From contig NZ_SHMP01000004.1 of assembly GCF_004217335.1 (NCBI RefSeq), positions 372,001-436,000 on the forward strand: a stretch of 64,000 bases of DNA. Reading direction: 5' to 3'. Source of the DNA: Natrinema hispanicum (lineage in GTDB: Archaea > Halobacteriota > Halobacteria > Halobacteriales > Natrialbaceae). The translations under genes were made by a program, and so were the position numbers. Shown piece by piece: positions 9,667-18,795 of this stretch (positions are counted from its first letter, which is position 1; every line of letters begins with the position of its first letter). The notes beneath the pieces are model-generated. The model saw nothing but the letters and a program-made list of their open reading frames with translations. It searched no databases and had not been told where the DNA came from.

Positions 9667-10062
9667 ATGGCGAAAACAGTCACCACCGTCTCCGATGAGG
9701 GATACACTGCTACCAACGAGATCCGCGAGTTCGAGACCACGATCGACGCCAACGGCGAGGACGACCCCGACACGCTCGAGGCACTGCTGGCGGCGTATGG
9801 CTCCTGTTACGTGCCGGCGCTGCGCGTCGGCGGCCAGCAACGCGGGGCCGACGATCTCGGCAAGATCGAGATCGACATCACGGGTGAGCTAAACGACGAC
9901 TGATAAACTCGAGTCGATTCACTTCGACATCAGCGTCGAGGGCGACGTCGACGACGACACCGGCGAGGAAGTCATCGAACGCGCCTTCGAACTCTGTAAG
10001 GTCCACGACGCGCTGAAAATAGTCTACACGCTGAGACGAGCTTCGAGGGCGACGCGTTCTAA
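9667..10062 (+). pseudogene. Small OsmC-like protein, frame broken
   Basis: Start ATG at 9667 (MAKTVTTVSDEGYTATNEIR). The first 78 codons are OsmC-like, with the cysteine in LLAAYGSCYVPALR. A T inserted at 9901 creates an in-frame TGA. Removing it continues with ESIHFDISVEGDVDDDTGEE and FELCKVHDALK, including the second cysteine expected of Ohr/OsmC peroxidases. A further two-base excess near 10019-10023 must be removed to finish as TSFEGDAF before the TAA at 10060. Corrected length is about 130 residues, normal for OsmC. Family role: reduction of organic hydroperoxides by a two-cysteine thiol mechanism in the cytoplasm. The insertions are probably sequencing errors. Confidence 0.72.
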
Positions 10063-10524
10063 CGGCGGCTCCGGGCACCGCCAGTACGCCTATCAGTCCG
10101 CAGTCGTGACCCGCTACGGCCACCCGTACGGCGAGGGGCATCTGCTCGAGGCCGACGTATCAGGGCCGAGGCCGAACGGAAGCGACAGGAGTCCATTCAG
10201 GACCGATTCGGCCGGCTCTCCGAGCGGTTGTCGGACCGGAGACGAGAAGTAGCGGCGCAGGAACGAACGGAAGGAGTCCGAACCGACTGGTTCGGTGGGA
10301 CTGGCGCGGCGGCAGGATGCTGTTGTCTGGACCATAGTGTGCCGCCACCCAGCATGTTTTGCGACGACTGCCGTAACTATGATACCAAAATATGCTGGTT
10401 TTATAATACAGAGACCTTATAGCAAATTACCGACATACGGGACGGAATCGCTCACCCGTCGAATCCGGCACGCCGCCCGGCCGTGATGGGCAGGTTCAAG
10501 ACGGTTCTCGAGACAGGACCCCAC
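10063..10524. other. 462-bp interval with a truncated coding-like remnant
   Basis: From about 10066 to 10263 the + strand reads like protein (RQYAYQSAVVTRYGHPYGEG, then in another frame RAEAERKRQESIQDRFGRLS). It has no start codon and a frame change near 10157-10162. It could be the 3-prime end of a gene whose beginning is missing or misassembled; I cannot assign a family. The rest (10270-10520) shows no gene and contains an AT-rich patch around 10385-10430. Confidence 0.4.
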
Positions 10525-11029
10525 ATGCTACGTTCGTTCAATGGGACCGAACCGCAGGTCGTCCGACTCCGCGTACGTCGACGAGGCCGCCGTCGTTATC
10601 GGCGACGTCGTCATCGAGGACGATGCGAGCGTCTGGCCGAACACCACGCTCCGCGGCGATCACTGGCCGGATCGTCGTCGGCGAGGGGGCTAACGTTCAG
10701 GACAACGCCGTTCTCCACGAAGAGGCCGAACTGAAACCCTACTCGACGGTCGGCCACAGCGCCATCGTCCACGACGCGACCGTCGCCGAACGAGCGCTCG
10801 GTCGGAATGAACGCCGTCGTCCTCGACGGGCCTCACGTCGGCGAAGGAGCCGGTCGTCGCCGCCGGCAGCGTCGTTACGGAGGGCACCGAGATTCCGCCG
10901 TCGACGCTCGTCGCTGGATCTCCCGCTGAACCAAAAACCGAGATCGACGACCCGCATCTCGAGGCGACCGCCGAGCGGTACGTCGAACTCGCGAACGAAC
11001 ACGCCGAGACGTCCGAGCGACTCGACTGA
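10525..11029 (+). pseudogene. Gamma-carbonic-anhydrase-like hexapeptide-repeat protein, frame broken
   Basis: Start ATG at 10525 (MLRSFNGTEPQV). Hexapeptide-repeat text characteristic of left-handed beta-helix proteins is spread over several frames: VVIGDVVIEDDASVWPNTTL, VGEGANVQDNAVLHEE, STVGHSAIVHDATVAE, VGMNAVVLDG, AAGSVVTEGTEIPPSTLVAG. Removing single bases near 10564, 10664, 10800 and 10852 gives one protein of 166 residues ending ERLD, the normal size for the gamma-CA/PaaY group. The metal-binding histidines of this family would be those in NAVLHEE and GHSAIVH. The gene is convergent with the amidohydrolase, whose stop is 5 bases away. It is broken as written and probably intact in the organism. 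Confidence 0.8.
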
Positions 11030-11033
11030 CGGA

Positions 11034-12053
11034 CTAACCGAAGACGACTTCCCGTACGTCGTCGACGCCAGCGCGCCGGACGACGGCCCGCACCGGGTCG
11101 CGCGCGCCGGCGAGATTGTCCGAGTCGCCATCGAGGACCAGCAGCCGGGCCTCCCGTCCAGGCTCTACAAGTCCATACTCGAGGTCGGCGATCTCCGCCC
11201 CGTTAATGGTCGCCATCCGGAGGATTTCGGCGGCCGGCAGGTCGGACAGTTTCGCGAGGAACTCCATCTCGCGGAACATCGACGGCGAGTTGAGCATCAC
11301 GTTGTCCGTCCCGAGTGCGAGGGTCGTCCGCTCATTCAGTTCGTCGTAGGGAGACAGGCCGACATCGGTGACGAGATTCGAGCGCGGACAGACGACGACC
11401 GGAATCTCGCTGTCGGCGAGCCGATCGAGATGGAGGGGTCCAGGGTGGACCATGTGGACCAGAAAATCCGGCTCGAGGTCCAGCGCGGGGTTGATGTCGC
11501 TTGCGTCGACCTCGCCGGCATGGATGCCGAAGGGCTTGCCCGCCTCGCGGGTCGCCCGCCGCTCCTGGTCGAAATTCGCATCGTTCGTCCCACTCGCACC
11601 GAAGCCGTCGCCGGCATGCATCGCGTCGACCGAACCGCGGGCGAACGACAGCGCGTCGATCTCGAGGTCGGCTGCGGCGTCTGCGAGCATCCGAACGCCC
11701 TCGACGTCACCCTCGCGAAAGTCCAGACAGGCGGCCGTCCCGGCCTGCTGCATGAACGACAGCGATCGTGCCATCGCGCTCACCAGGTCGTCGCGGGAGG
11801 CCGCCCGGAGCAGCCGATGTTTCAGCCCGTCCGGCGGGGCGACCAGTTCCTCGAGCGAGAGGCCGCCGCCGGCTTCCTTGGCGATCGAATCGCCGATATG
11901 GGTGTGGGCGTTGACGAAGGCCGGCAGAATGATGTCGTCGCTCTCGACCGACGTTTCCTCGATGGCCTCGATGCGGCCGTCGTCGCCGATGACGACCCGT
12001 CCCTCGATGGGGTCGAACTCGCGGCCGCGGAGAATCGTTCCCGTTCGTTCCAT
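11034..12053 (-). CDS. Amidohydrolase (COG0402-like deaminase family)
   Basis: 339 residues. The N-terminal metal motif is VNAHTHIGD (His50 and His52). It is followed by GIHAGEVD, LVHMVHPGPL and LALGTDNVMLNSP, which supply the remaining histidines and the catalytic aspartate of the TIM-barrel amidohydrolases. The arrangement resembles the SAH/5-methylthioadenosine/cytosine deaminase group (COG0402), although the protein is shorter than typical MtaD. Soluble, zinc-dependent; exact substrate not deducible. It starts 51 bases from repeat copy B1. Confidence 0.82.
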   Translation of the reverse strand: MERTGTILRGREFDPIEGRVVIGDDGRIEAIEETSVESDDIILPAFVNAHTHIGDSIAKEAGGGLSLEELVAPPDGLKHRLLRAASRDDLVSAMARSLSFMQQAGTAACLDFREGDVEGVRMLADAAADLEIDALSFARGSVDAMHAGDGFGASGTNDANFDQERRATREAGKPFGIHAGEVDASDINPALDLEPDFLVHMVHPGPLHLDRLADSEIPVVVCPRSNLVTDVGLSPYDELNERTTLALGTDNVMLNSPSMFREMEFLAKLSDLPAAEILRMATINGAEIADLEYGLVEPGREARLLVLDGDSDNLAGARDPVRAVVRRAGVDDVREVVFG

Positions 12054-12103
12054 ACGGGTCAGTTCGCCGTCAGCGTCTTCAACGGTTCGACCCCGAAACC
12101 GTG

Positions 12104-12185
12104 CTCATACTACTGGACAGAAGTCAATACGAAGCCGGTCGCGAATTTGCGGCCGGCTTCACGTCGTTCTGTCCAGCAGTATCAG
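12104..12185 (+). repeat. Family B hairpin repeat, copy B1
   Basis: Ends are CTCATACTACTGGACAGAA and TTCTGTCCAGCAGTATCAG, nearly perfect inverted repeats of 19 bases. Inside is a second stem (GAAGCCGG ... CCGGCTTC). The right end contains the stop codon (TCA at 12182-12184 on the + strand) of the HD-domain gene. The second copy, longer and in opposite orientation, is at 41085-41200. Confidence 0.8.
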
Positions 12186-13414
12186 TCGACGAACTGATCC
12201 AGCGTCGCGTCCAGCCCGTCCCGGACCTCGCTGACCAGCGCGCCGTCGATGTCCAGTCCGAGCACGTCGACGGCAGCTCGACCGACCCGATCTCGCAACT
12301 CGGGCGGCGAGTAGACGCCGAGTCGCCACTGCGAATACTGCGCAGTCCGGAGCGCCGCAACCAGTGGCGACTGCTGGCCCAGCCGGCGGATCTCGCTGTT
12401 GACCATCACGCGCGTCGTCGACTCTGTCATCGACGGTCGGCTCGGAACATCGAGGATGACCGCAGCCGGATCAACGTCCGCCCGTTCACCGATCTCACAC
12501 TCGAGGTCGCGGATCGTCTCGTGATCGGACTCGATGATCCCGCCAGGCACGTCGTCGAGTTCGGCCCAGACCGCCCGCTTGAACAGGTCGCGTCGATCCA
12601 GCCGCCTCGAGAGCGCCGCCGTCCGATCACACGAGCGCAGCGCCACGATCAGGTCGTGATCGTCCATCCACTGGAGGGTCGCGGCGTCGACATCGGTCTC
12701 GGGCGCATTCAGGAGGCGCTCGGCGGCCCGCCGAAGCATCGCCTTGCTAATTCGGGCGACGCTGTGGTTGTAGACTGTCGGATTCATCAACGCGCGGGCG
12801 ACCAGCAGGCTCTCGGCCGTCTGGACGTTCCCCTCGTCGAGGACGAGTTCGCCGTCGACGAAGGTCAGCTCCCGGACAAGCCGGCCATGATCGATCGTCC
12901 CGTACGGGACGCCGGTATGGTGGGCGTCCCGCACCAGGTAGTCCATCCGGTCGACGTCGAGTTCGCCCGAAACGACCTGGCCAAAGCGGCCCTCGCCGGC
13001 AACCAGATCGGCGACTCGATCTGGCTCGAGGTCGTGATCACGCAACACCTCGCCAACCGTCCCGTCTGCGAGCAGGCCGTGGACATCGTCGTGGTACCGG
13101 CCCGTCCGGCGGTGAGTCAGCGACTCGAGATTGTGGCTAAAGGGTCCGTGGCCGACGTCGTGGAGCAAGGCAGCAGCGTGGACCCGTTGGGCTTGTCGTC
13201 CCTCGATAGCGAGATGCTCGAGCGCTTCACAAGCGAGGTGGTAGACGCCGAGGCTGTGTTCGAAGCGGGTGTGGTTGGCCGAGGGATAGACCAGCGAGAC
13301 GGTCCCGAGCTGGCTGATATGCCGAAGCCGCTGGACCTCAGGGGTGTCAAGCAGGTCGCGGGCGACGCCGTCGACCTGAATGTGATCGTGGACGCTGTCC
13401 TTGATGACCTTCAT
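12182..13414 (-). CDS. HD-domain metal-dependent phosphohydrolase (dGTPase-like)
   Basis: 410 residues from the ATG at 13414 (MKVIKDSVHDHIQVDG). The HD motifs are RHISQLG (residue 32), the central HDVGHGPFSH (HD at 85-86) and LDVDRMDYLVRDAHHTGVPY. These match the COG1078 family related to dNTP triphosphohydrolases and YwfO. Expected role: cleavage of (d)NTPs or related nucleotides in the cytoplasm. An upstream ATG at 13441 is possible but less family-like. The stop codon lies in repeat B1. Confidence 0.87.
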   Translation of the reverse strand: MKVIKDSVHDHIQVDGVARDLLDTPEVQRLRHISQLGTVSLVYPSANHTRFEHSLGVYHLACEALEHLAIEGRQAQRVHAAALLHDVGHGPFSHNLESLTHRRTGRYHDDVHGLLADGTVGEVLRDHDLEPDRVADLVAGEGRFGQVVSGELDVDRMDYLVRDAHHTGVPYGTIDHGRLVRELTFVDGELVLDEGNVQTAESLLVARALMNPTVYNHSVARISKAMLRRAAERLLNAPETDVDAATLQWMDDHDLIVALRSCDRTAALSRRLDRRDLFKRAVWAELDDVPGGIIESDHETIRDLECEIGERADVDPAAVILDVPSRPSMTESTTRVMVNSEIRRLGQQSPLVAALRTAQYSQWRLGVYSPPELRDRVGRAAVDVLGLDIDGALVSEVRDGLDATLDQFVD

Positions 13415-13521
13415 CACTCTCCGTTCGGCCGGTTCGTACAAAAACGGTCGTCCGAACTAGATCCGGGCTGCGAATACCGGCTCAACGATTACCCCTGTCG
13501 CCACGTTCCGTTCCGATAGTC

Positions 13522-13771
13522 ATGGACCGACTTGACAGTTCCATCCGACGCCAACACGAAGCGGATCAAAGCACTCGTCCAGAATCACGTCGAACTCGGC
13601 GACACCGTCGAGGTTCGCAGCGAGGAGCGGACGGAAGATCGAATGATGGACGTCACCGGCGAGGTGACGGGCCTCGAGCCCGCCTATCTCGAACTCGACG
13701 GCCGGTCACTTGCCGAGGGCAGCGTCCGCTACGACGAGATCAACTCGGTGTCGATACTCGAGTCGTCGTAG
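13522..13771 (+). pseudogene. Small conserved protein, frame broken near its start (or TTG start at 13532)
   Basis: From 13532 an open frame encodes 79 residues (VPSDANTKRIKALVQNHVEL, then VEVRSEERTEDRMMDVTGEV). It is a small beta-rich soluble protein of unknown function. The only nearby ATG (13522) is in another frame. Removing one T at 13532-13533 joins MDRL to TVPSDANTK and gives 82 residues. Since neighbouring genes show the same kind of single-base excess, I favour a frameshift over a TTG start, but both are possible. Confidence 0.55.
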
Positions 13772-13898
13772 TCACCGCTGTGCCCGGTCAATTCGATAGC
13801 AGTAGTTAGTAATGTGAACACCTCGTCCAGAACGGAATCTGAGACTTGACTGGTTGATCGCTACGTATAGATTGATAGGGATTACTGACGGTTGCTGA

Positions 13899-15077
13899 TC
13901 ACTCAACTACAAAGATATCCGAGACATTCCAACCCAGATAGAATACCCGGCCGGCGGCGACTACCGGCTGGGACCCCACGTTCTCAGCGGACCAGTAGCG
14001 AACACGGTCACCTGTCGCGGCATCGAGCACGTGGATGCCCGTATTCGCCCCTGTGGCGAGCACATTGTCGCCGATGATGACCGGCGCTCCCTGACTAACG
14101 CCCGTCTCGAACGCCCAGAGGCGATCGCCAGTCGTCGCGTCGAAGGCAATCGTCTGCGTTCCGTTGCCCGCCGCGACGACGACGCGCTCGCCGTCGACTG
14201 CCGGCGGCTCGGTGACGCCAGATTCGACGCTTGCCTGCCACTCAACACTCCCATCGGCGGCAGCGAGCGCCGTCAAGGTACCCGTCTTCGAGACGGCAAA
14301 GACAGTCTCGCCGGCGACTGCCGGAGCGGTATACACTTCCCCAGTCTCAGTCGTGCGCCACCAGTCATCGCCGTTGCGCGTGAATGCAGCCACCTCGCCG
14401 CTGCCATTGCTCCCCGCGCCGACATAGACGCGGTCGGCCACGGCGACTCCCTGTACACTATGCTCCGTCTGTGCGTGCCAGCGTTCGTCACCCGTTTCGG
14501 CGTCAAGGGCGGCGATCCCGCCCACTGCGACGAAGATCGTATCGTCACCCACGACCGGCGACGTCGAGACACCGCTGTGTGCCCCGCCGTCCGCTCGCCA
14601 GAGCACATCCCCGTTTTCCGGATCAAGCGCGAGTGTTTCGTTGAAGGAGCTCACGTAGACGGCCCCGCAGGCTACCGCCGGACTCGTATTAACGCCATCC
14701 TCGAGGTCGGTTGCCCACAGACGCCTCCCGGTCTCGATGTCGCGGGCTTCGATCCGAACGTCCCCGGCGACGTAGGCAACGCCATCAGTGACGACTGGCG
14801 GCACTTCGACACTTCCACCGCCACCTGTCCGAGCACCGGTCTGGGAGAATCGACCCACCTCGGTGTCAGCCGACGGCAGGTCACGAGAAGCCACATGGCT
14901 CGTGCGAGCGGTATCATAGCCGTACATCGGCCACGCAGGGGTTGTCGGTGCGCATTCGATAGGCGGCTTCGACATGCCTGTTTCCAAGGCATCCGCACAG
15001 CCGGCAAGCAGAGTCGTCCCGCAGGCGGCGAGAAGCGCGCGGCGTGTCGGTGAGGGGTGGGTATTGGAGGGCAGCAT
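13899..15077 (-). CDS. PQQ-repeat beta-propeller lipoprotein
   Basis: 392 residues. The N-terminus has twin arginines and a lipobox (TRRALLAACGTTLLAGC, Cys27), so it is probably Tat-exported and lipid-anchored on the outer face of the membrane. The rest consists of repeated blades such as DIETGRRLWATDLEDG, DPENGDVLWRADGG, DAETGDERWHAQ and DATTGDRLWAFETG, the PQQ/BamB-like beta-propeller pattern. No catalytic residues for a quinoprotein dehydrogenase can be claimed from these repeats alone. It is monocistronic, with 72 bases between its stop (13899) and the end of the preceding + strand gene's 3-prime flank. Confidence 0.85.
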   Translation of the reverse strand: MLPSNTHPSPTRRALLAACGTTLLAGCADALETGMSKPPIECAPTTPAWPMYGYDTARTSHVASRDLPSADTEVGRFSQTGARTGGGGSVEVPPVVTDGVAYVAGDVRIEARDIETGRRLWATDLEDGVNTSPAVACGAVYVSSFNETLALDPENGDVLWRADGGAHSGVSTSPVVGDDTIFVAVGGIAALDAETGDERWHAQTEHSVQGVAVADRVYVGAGSNGSGEVAAFTRNGDDWWRTTETGEVYTAPAVAGETVFAVSKTGTLTALAAADGSVEWQASVESGVTEPPAVDGERVVVAAGNGTQTIAFDATTGDRLWAFETGVSQGAPVIIGDNVLATGANTGIHVLDAATGDRVRYWSAENVGSQPVVAAGRVFYLGWNVSDIFVVE

Positions 15078-15163
15078 ACGCGATCTGTTCAGGGAGGATA
15101 CAATATGTCTTCTGGTGAGAACGATTGTGAACGCAAGAACAGCGAACCGTACTTCGATCTACT

Positions 15164-15925
15164 CTAGCGAACCCGCTCGAGCCCGAACTGACGGTCGACA
15201 GCCGCACGAACACGTGCGAGCACCGCAGGGTTGTCGCTGGGACGACCGACACTGACCGCATCAGCGCCGTAGTCGACGTACTCGCGGACGGTCGCGTCGT
15301 CACGGACGCCGTTGTTGGCGATCACGAACAGGTCCGTTGTGTCGACCACGTCCGCGATGACCGATTCGGTGTCCATCGCGTCGACGTGGACGAAGTCGGC
15401 TCCTGCCCGCTCGAGGTTGCGGGCCAGCGCCGGCAGGTCGACCCCGGGGACTTCAGCGCGGACTTTCACGCCGACGATCGCGCCAGTCTCGGCCGCCTGG
15501 GTGACGTACTCCGCGAGCCGATCGCCGTCTTTCAGCAGGGTCTCGCCACAGCCGACGGCACAGAGTTCGTCCTGTCGACAGTGGGCATTGATCTCGAGGA
15601 AGGCGTCCCGATCGCGACAGACGCGGGCCGCGTCGGCGATCGGCTCGAGGGTCGCGCTCCGGACGTTGAACGCCGGCTGGAGAGGGACGTCCGCGAGGGC
15701 TGCGAGCTGACGGTCGATGAAATCGATCGGGTCGTCAGGCAGGAACTCTGATCGATCGCGGTCGACGAGATCGCGCGCGGCAGCCCGCGAGTCGGCGTCG
15801 ATGGCGATCCCGCCGAGGAACGCAGCGCCGGCGTAGTCAGCGCCGGCCCGCGCCCAATCGGCGTCGGCTTCGCCGCTGAGGCTGGCAAGCGCGAGCGGCG
15901 GGCTGAAGGAGACGGATTCGGTCAT
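15164..15925 (-). CDS. TIM-barrel tRNA-dihydrouridine synthase-like protein
   Basis: 253 residues from the ATG at 15925 (MTESVSFSPPLALASLSGEA). Motifs: FLEINAHCRQDELCAVGCGE, then GVKVRAEVPGVDLPALARNL and a C-terminal phosphate-binding stretch YGADAVSVGRPS. This matches the Dus-like TIM-barrel group found in archaea next to F420 genes. The cysteine in NAHCRQ occupies the place of the Dus catalytic cysteine. It begins 1 base after the cofD stop, so the two are almost certainly co-transcribed. True substrate unknown. Confidence 0.75.
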   Translation of the reverse strand: MTESVSFSPPLALASLSGEADADWARAGADYAGAAFLGGIAIDADSRAAARDLVDRDRSEFLPDDPIDFIDRQLAALADVPLQPAFNVRSATLEPIADAARVCRDRDAFLEINAHCRQDELCAVGCGETLLKDGDRLAEYVTQAAETGAIVGVKVRAEVPGVDLPALARNLERAGADFVHVDAMDTESVIADVVDTTDLFVIANNGVRDDATVREYVDYGADAVSVGRPSDNPAVLARVRAAVDRQFGLERVR

Positions 15926-15926
15926 G

Positions 15927-16919
15927 TTAGCGTACGCGTTCGATCGCATCGTCGACGGCTCGAGTCACGCGCGCGGCGTCCTCGGCGTCGTCGATCCGGA
16001 TGTCGGTCCGGACCGTCGGCCGGTCGAAGTCAGCGTCGTCGTCCGCGTCGATCACGAAGGCGTCGACGAACGGGTACACGGAGGCCAGCCCTTCGGTGCT
16101 CGGCTCCGCATCGACTGCAGCCATGAGATCGCCCGCAGGTCCGGAGAAGGCGTCGTCGCCAAGAAACGGCGAGACGGCGACGACTGTCGTCTCCGCGAGC
16201 GCCTCTGCCACGCCCGGCAGCGCGAGCATCGGCCCGATGCTGGTGACTGGGTTCGAGGGGCCGATGACGACGGTGTCGGAGAGCGCCTCGAGGACCCCCG
16301 ACGCGGGCTCGGCCGACGAGGAGCCGCGGAACTCGACGGTCTCGACGGCTGGCTCGCCGCGGTTTGCGACCCAGTACTCCTGGAAGTGCATCATACCCTC
16401 GTCGGTGTGGACGAGGCTGGCGACGGGATCGTCGCTCATCGGGAGCAGGTCGATCGTTACGCCGAACGCGTCTGCCAGCCGCTGGGTCGCCTCGCTCAGC
16501 GTGTGGCCCTCATCGAGGAGACTCGTGCGCGTGATGTGGACGGCCCGATCGCGGTCGCCGATCGTCATGAACTCCGCGATGCCAGAGAAGCGCCGCCAGT
16601 TCGCGAGTCGTCGGCCCGCAGTCTGTTTCTCCTCGGGAAGATACTGTGGCCCCTCGGGCAGTCCTGCAGCCGACGCGATGTCGGCCAGCGCCGTGTTGGT
16701 TCGGTGCGTATCGCCCTCGATTCCCCACCACGTCTCGCGGTCGAGGACGCCGCCACCCTGGAACAACAGCGTGTCGACGTCCGGCGAGACGAACAGCCCA
16801 CCGAGTTCGATGTCGTCGCCCGTGTTGGCGACGACCGTCGTCTCCTCCGGCGAGAACGCAACAGCGGCACCGTCTAAGAGCTTCGGCGTTCCGGTGCCTC
16901 CGGAGAGGAAAGTTACCAT
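15927..16919 (-). CDS. cofD: 2-phospho-L-lactate transferase CofD
   Basis: 330 residues from ATG at 16919 ([20 protein letters not shown]). The glycine-rich N-terminus, [19 protein letters not shown] and [18 protein letters not shown] are diagnostic of CofD/FbiA. The enzyme transfers the 2-phospho-L-lactate group to the deazaflavin FO, giving coenzyme F420-0. Length is normal. A GTG two codons earlier (16925) is a possible start. It is the first gene of a two-gene operon with the Dus-like gene. Confidence 0.95.
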   Translation of the reverse strand: MVTFLSGGTGTPKLLDGAAVAFSPEETTVVANTGDDIELGGLFVSPDVDTLLFQGGGVLDRETWWGIEGDTHRTNTALADIASAAGLPEGPQYLPEEKQTAGRRLANWRRFSGIAEFMTIGDRDRAVHITRTSLLDEGHTLSEATQRLADAFGVTIDLLPMSDDPVASLVHTDEGMMHFQEYWVANRGEPAVETVEFRGSSSAEPASGVLEALSDTVVIGPSNPVTSIGPMLALPGVAEALAETTVVAVSPFLGDDAFSGPAGDLMAAVDAEPSTEGLASVYPFVDAFVIDADDDADFDRPTVRTDIRIDDAEDAARVTRAVDDAIERVR

Positions 16920-17017
16920 ACGCACACCTCTCGAGCGACGTTACTTAATCGCTTTCGGCTGTAAGACAGCCGGTGTCGGTGGGGGGTGCCGGCCGACCGC
17001 GCCGTCCAGTCATACGG

Positions 17018-17100
17018 TACGGTCTGCTGTCCCGATGTCCCGGTGGGACCGCAGTTCGGGTCGCGGTCCCACCGGAACTGACTGACAGGAGTCCGTATCA
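17018..17100 (+). repeat. Family A hairpin repeat, copy A2
   Basis: 83 bp. A perfect 13-bp inner stem, CCGGTGGGACCGC with GCGGTCCCACCGG, encloses the loop AGTTCGGGTC; the outer arms are TACGGTCTGCTGTCCCGATG and GACAGGAGTCCGTATCA. The terminal TCA (17098-17100) is, on the minus strand, the TGA stop of the FAD-linked oxidase. Confidence 0.88.
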
Positions 17101-18533
17101 GGCACCGGTCGGACGCGGTGGGACGTTCGTGTTCGACTGGAACAGGTTGTTCGGGTCGTATTTCGTCTTGACGTCGACCAGCCGGTCGTAGTTCTCGCCG
17201 TAGAGCAGTTTCGCTGGGTCTTCGTTCAGCCCCGGGAAGTTACCGTAGCGGCCCGAAGCGATCGAGAGCGCCTGTGCCTCGGCAAAGCCCTCGCGAACCC
17301 ACTCCACGTTTGCGCCATCATCGTCAGCGTCCTCCCAGTTCGCCTCGAAGTTGAGCATGTACGGCTTGTCGCGGTGCCAGAACGCGGTCGCGTCCTGGGG
17401 GACGTCAGCGACCGCGTCGCCGAGGTGCCAGACGTCGACCGTCGAGAGCGCTGACGGTGCCAACTCGTTGTATCGCGTCATGAGGTCGATCACGTCGTCG
17501 GTGAGTTCCTCGAGGAAGATCGACTTCCAGTAGTAACGCAGCCCATCGGGATAGTCCTCGTCGAGCATCGACTGCAGGTCGGCGTAGGCCATTACCCCGC
17601 TCAGATCGGTGATCGGCGTCGCACGCGCCCGGAACGAACCGAAGATGTCCTCGGCGTCGTCGGGGTCTCCCAGGTACGAGCCGAGGAACGCGATCGCTGG
17701 CTCACCCCACGACTTCTCGGGGAACTCCGCGATGTCGGGGACGTGGGCGGTAAACGCGAGGACGCTCGCGTCCCGCGGTGCGGTCTCAGTCCACTCGCGG
17801 AAGGCGTCCAGAGCGACGGCGGTGTCGTCACCGTGGAACCAGACGAAGAGTGCGTACACGTCGGGGCCGACCTCGTGGAGCGTGTACTCGAGCGACGTGA
17901 CGACACCGAAGTTGCCGCCCCCACCGCGGACCGCCCAGAACAGGTCCGCGTTCTCGTCAGCGCTGGCGTGGCGCAGTTCGCCATCGGCCGTCACGACATC
18001 GACGCTGAGCAGATTGTCAAGCGCCAGCCCGTACTTGCGGCTCAGGTGTCCATAGCCGCCGTTGAGCGTCAATCCGGCGACACCGGTCTCCGACACGACA
18101 CCGAGCGCCGTCGCGAGACCGAAACGTTGCGTCTCGAGGTCGACGTCGCCCAGCGTCGCCCCGCCGTCGAACGCGGACAGTCTTCGCCTCGGGGTCGGCC
18201 CGGACGCCGTTCAGTTCCGTCAGGTCGATGACGAGGCCGCCATCGCAGACGGCCGTCCCGGCCGCGTTGTGCCCGCCGCCCCGGACCGCGAGGGGGAGGT
18301 CGTGTTCTCTAGCGAAGTCGACGGCTGCGACGACATCGTCGACGTCCACACAGCGCGCGACAAGCGCCGGGTACTTGTCGATCATCCCGTTCCAGACCTC
18401 GCGAGCCTCGTCGTACTCGTCAGTCTGGCGGACGGACGACCTCCCCGTGGAACCCGTCGACGAAGGACCGAACGGCGTCGCTCGAGAGGTCCTCGAGCGC
18501 GTCGATACCTGTAGTTCTATGTCTTGTTCCCAT
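17098..18533 (-). pseudogene. FAD-linked oxidase, berberine-bridge type (copy 1), frame broken twice
   Basis: Start ATG at 18533 ([20 protein letters not shown]). FAD-binding features: [20 protein letters not shown] with the histidine that carries covalent flavin in this family, [20 protein letters not shown] and GGGGNFGVVTSLEY. The C-terminal BBE motif is YDPNNLFQSNTNVPP. Extra bases near 18422 and 18169 (one each) break the frame; removing them gives 477 residues, identical in length to the divergent neighbour (18796-20232). Family role: oxidation of alcohols, sugars or alkaloid-like substrates; the substrate here is unknown. No signal peptide is apparent. The stop lies in repeat A2. Confidence 0.85.
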
Positions 18534-18795
18534 ATGTCATGGCACCCCTCCGACAGCGATAAAACAGTAGTATATCTAATACGATGGTCCATCGGGTAGA
18601 TATGTCCGATACGCTGGAATTGGATTTCTGCGTGCGGATACAAATCGGGCGGCTATCTGTGCGGGGGAATAGCACTCGACCCTCGATCGCCCGTCGATAC
18701 GCCAGCTCTCGGGTCACTCCTGTCGGCGAACCTATCTTAACTATTAATTATGTGCGACTATATCCCCGTGCGAAGCGTACGAATACTGAGTGATA

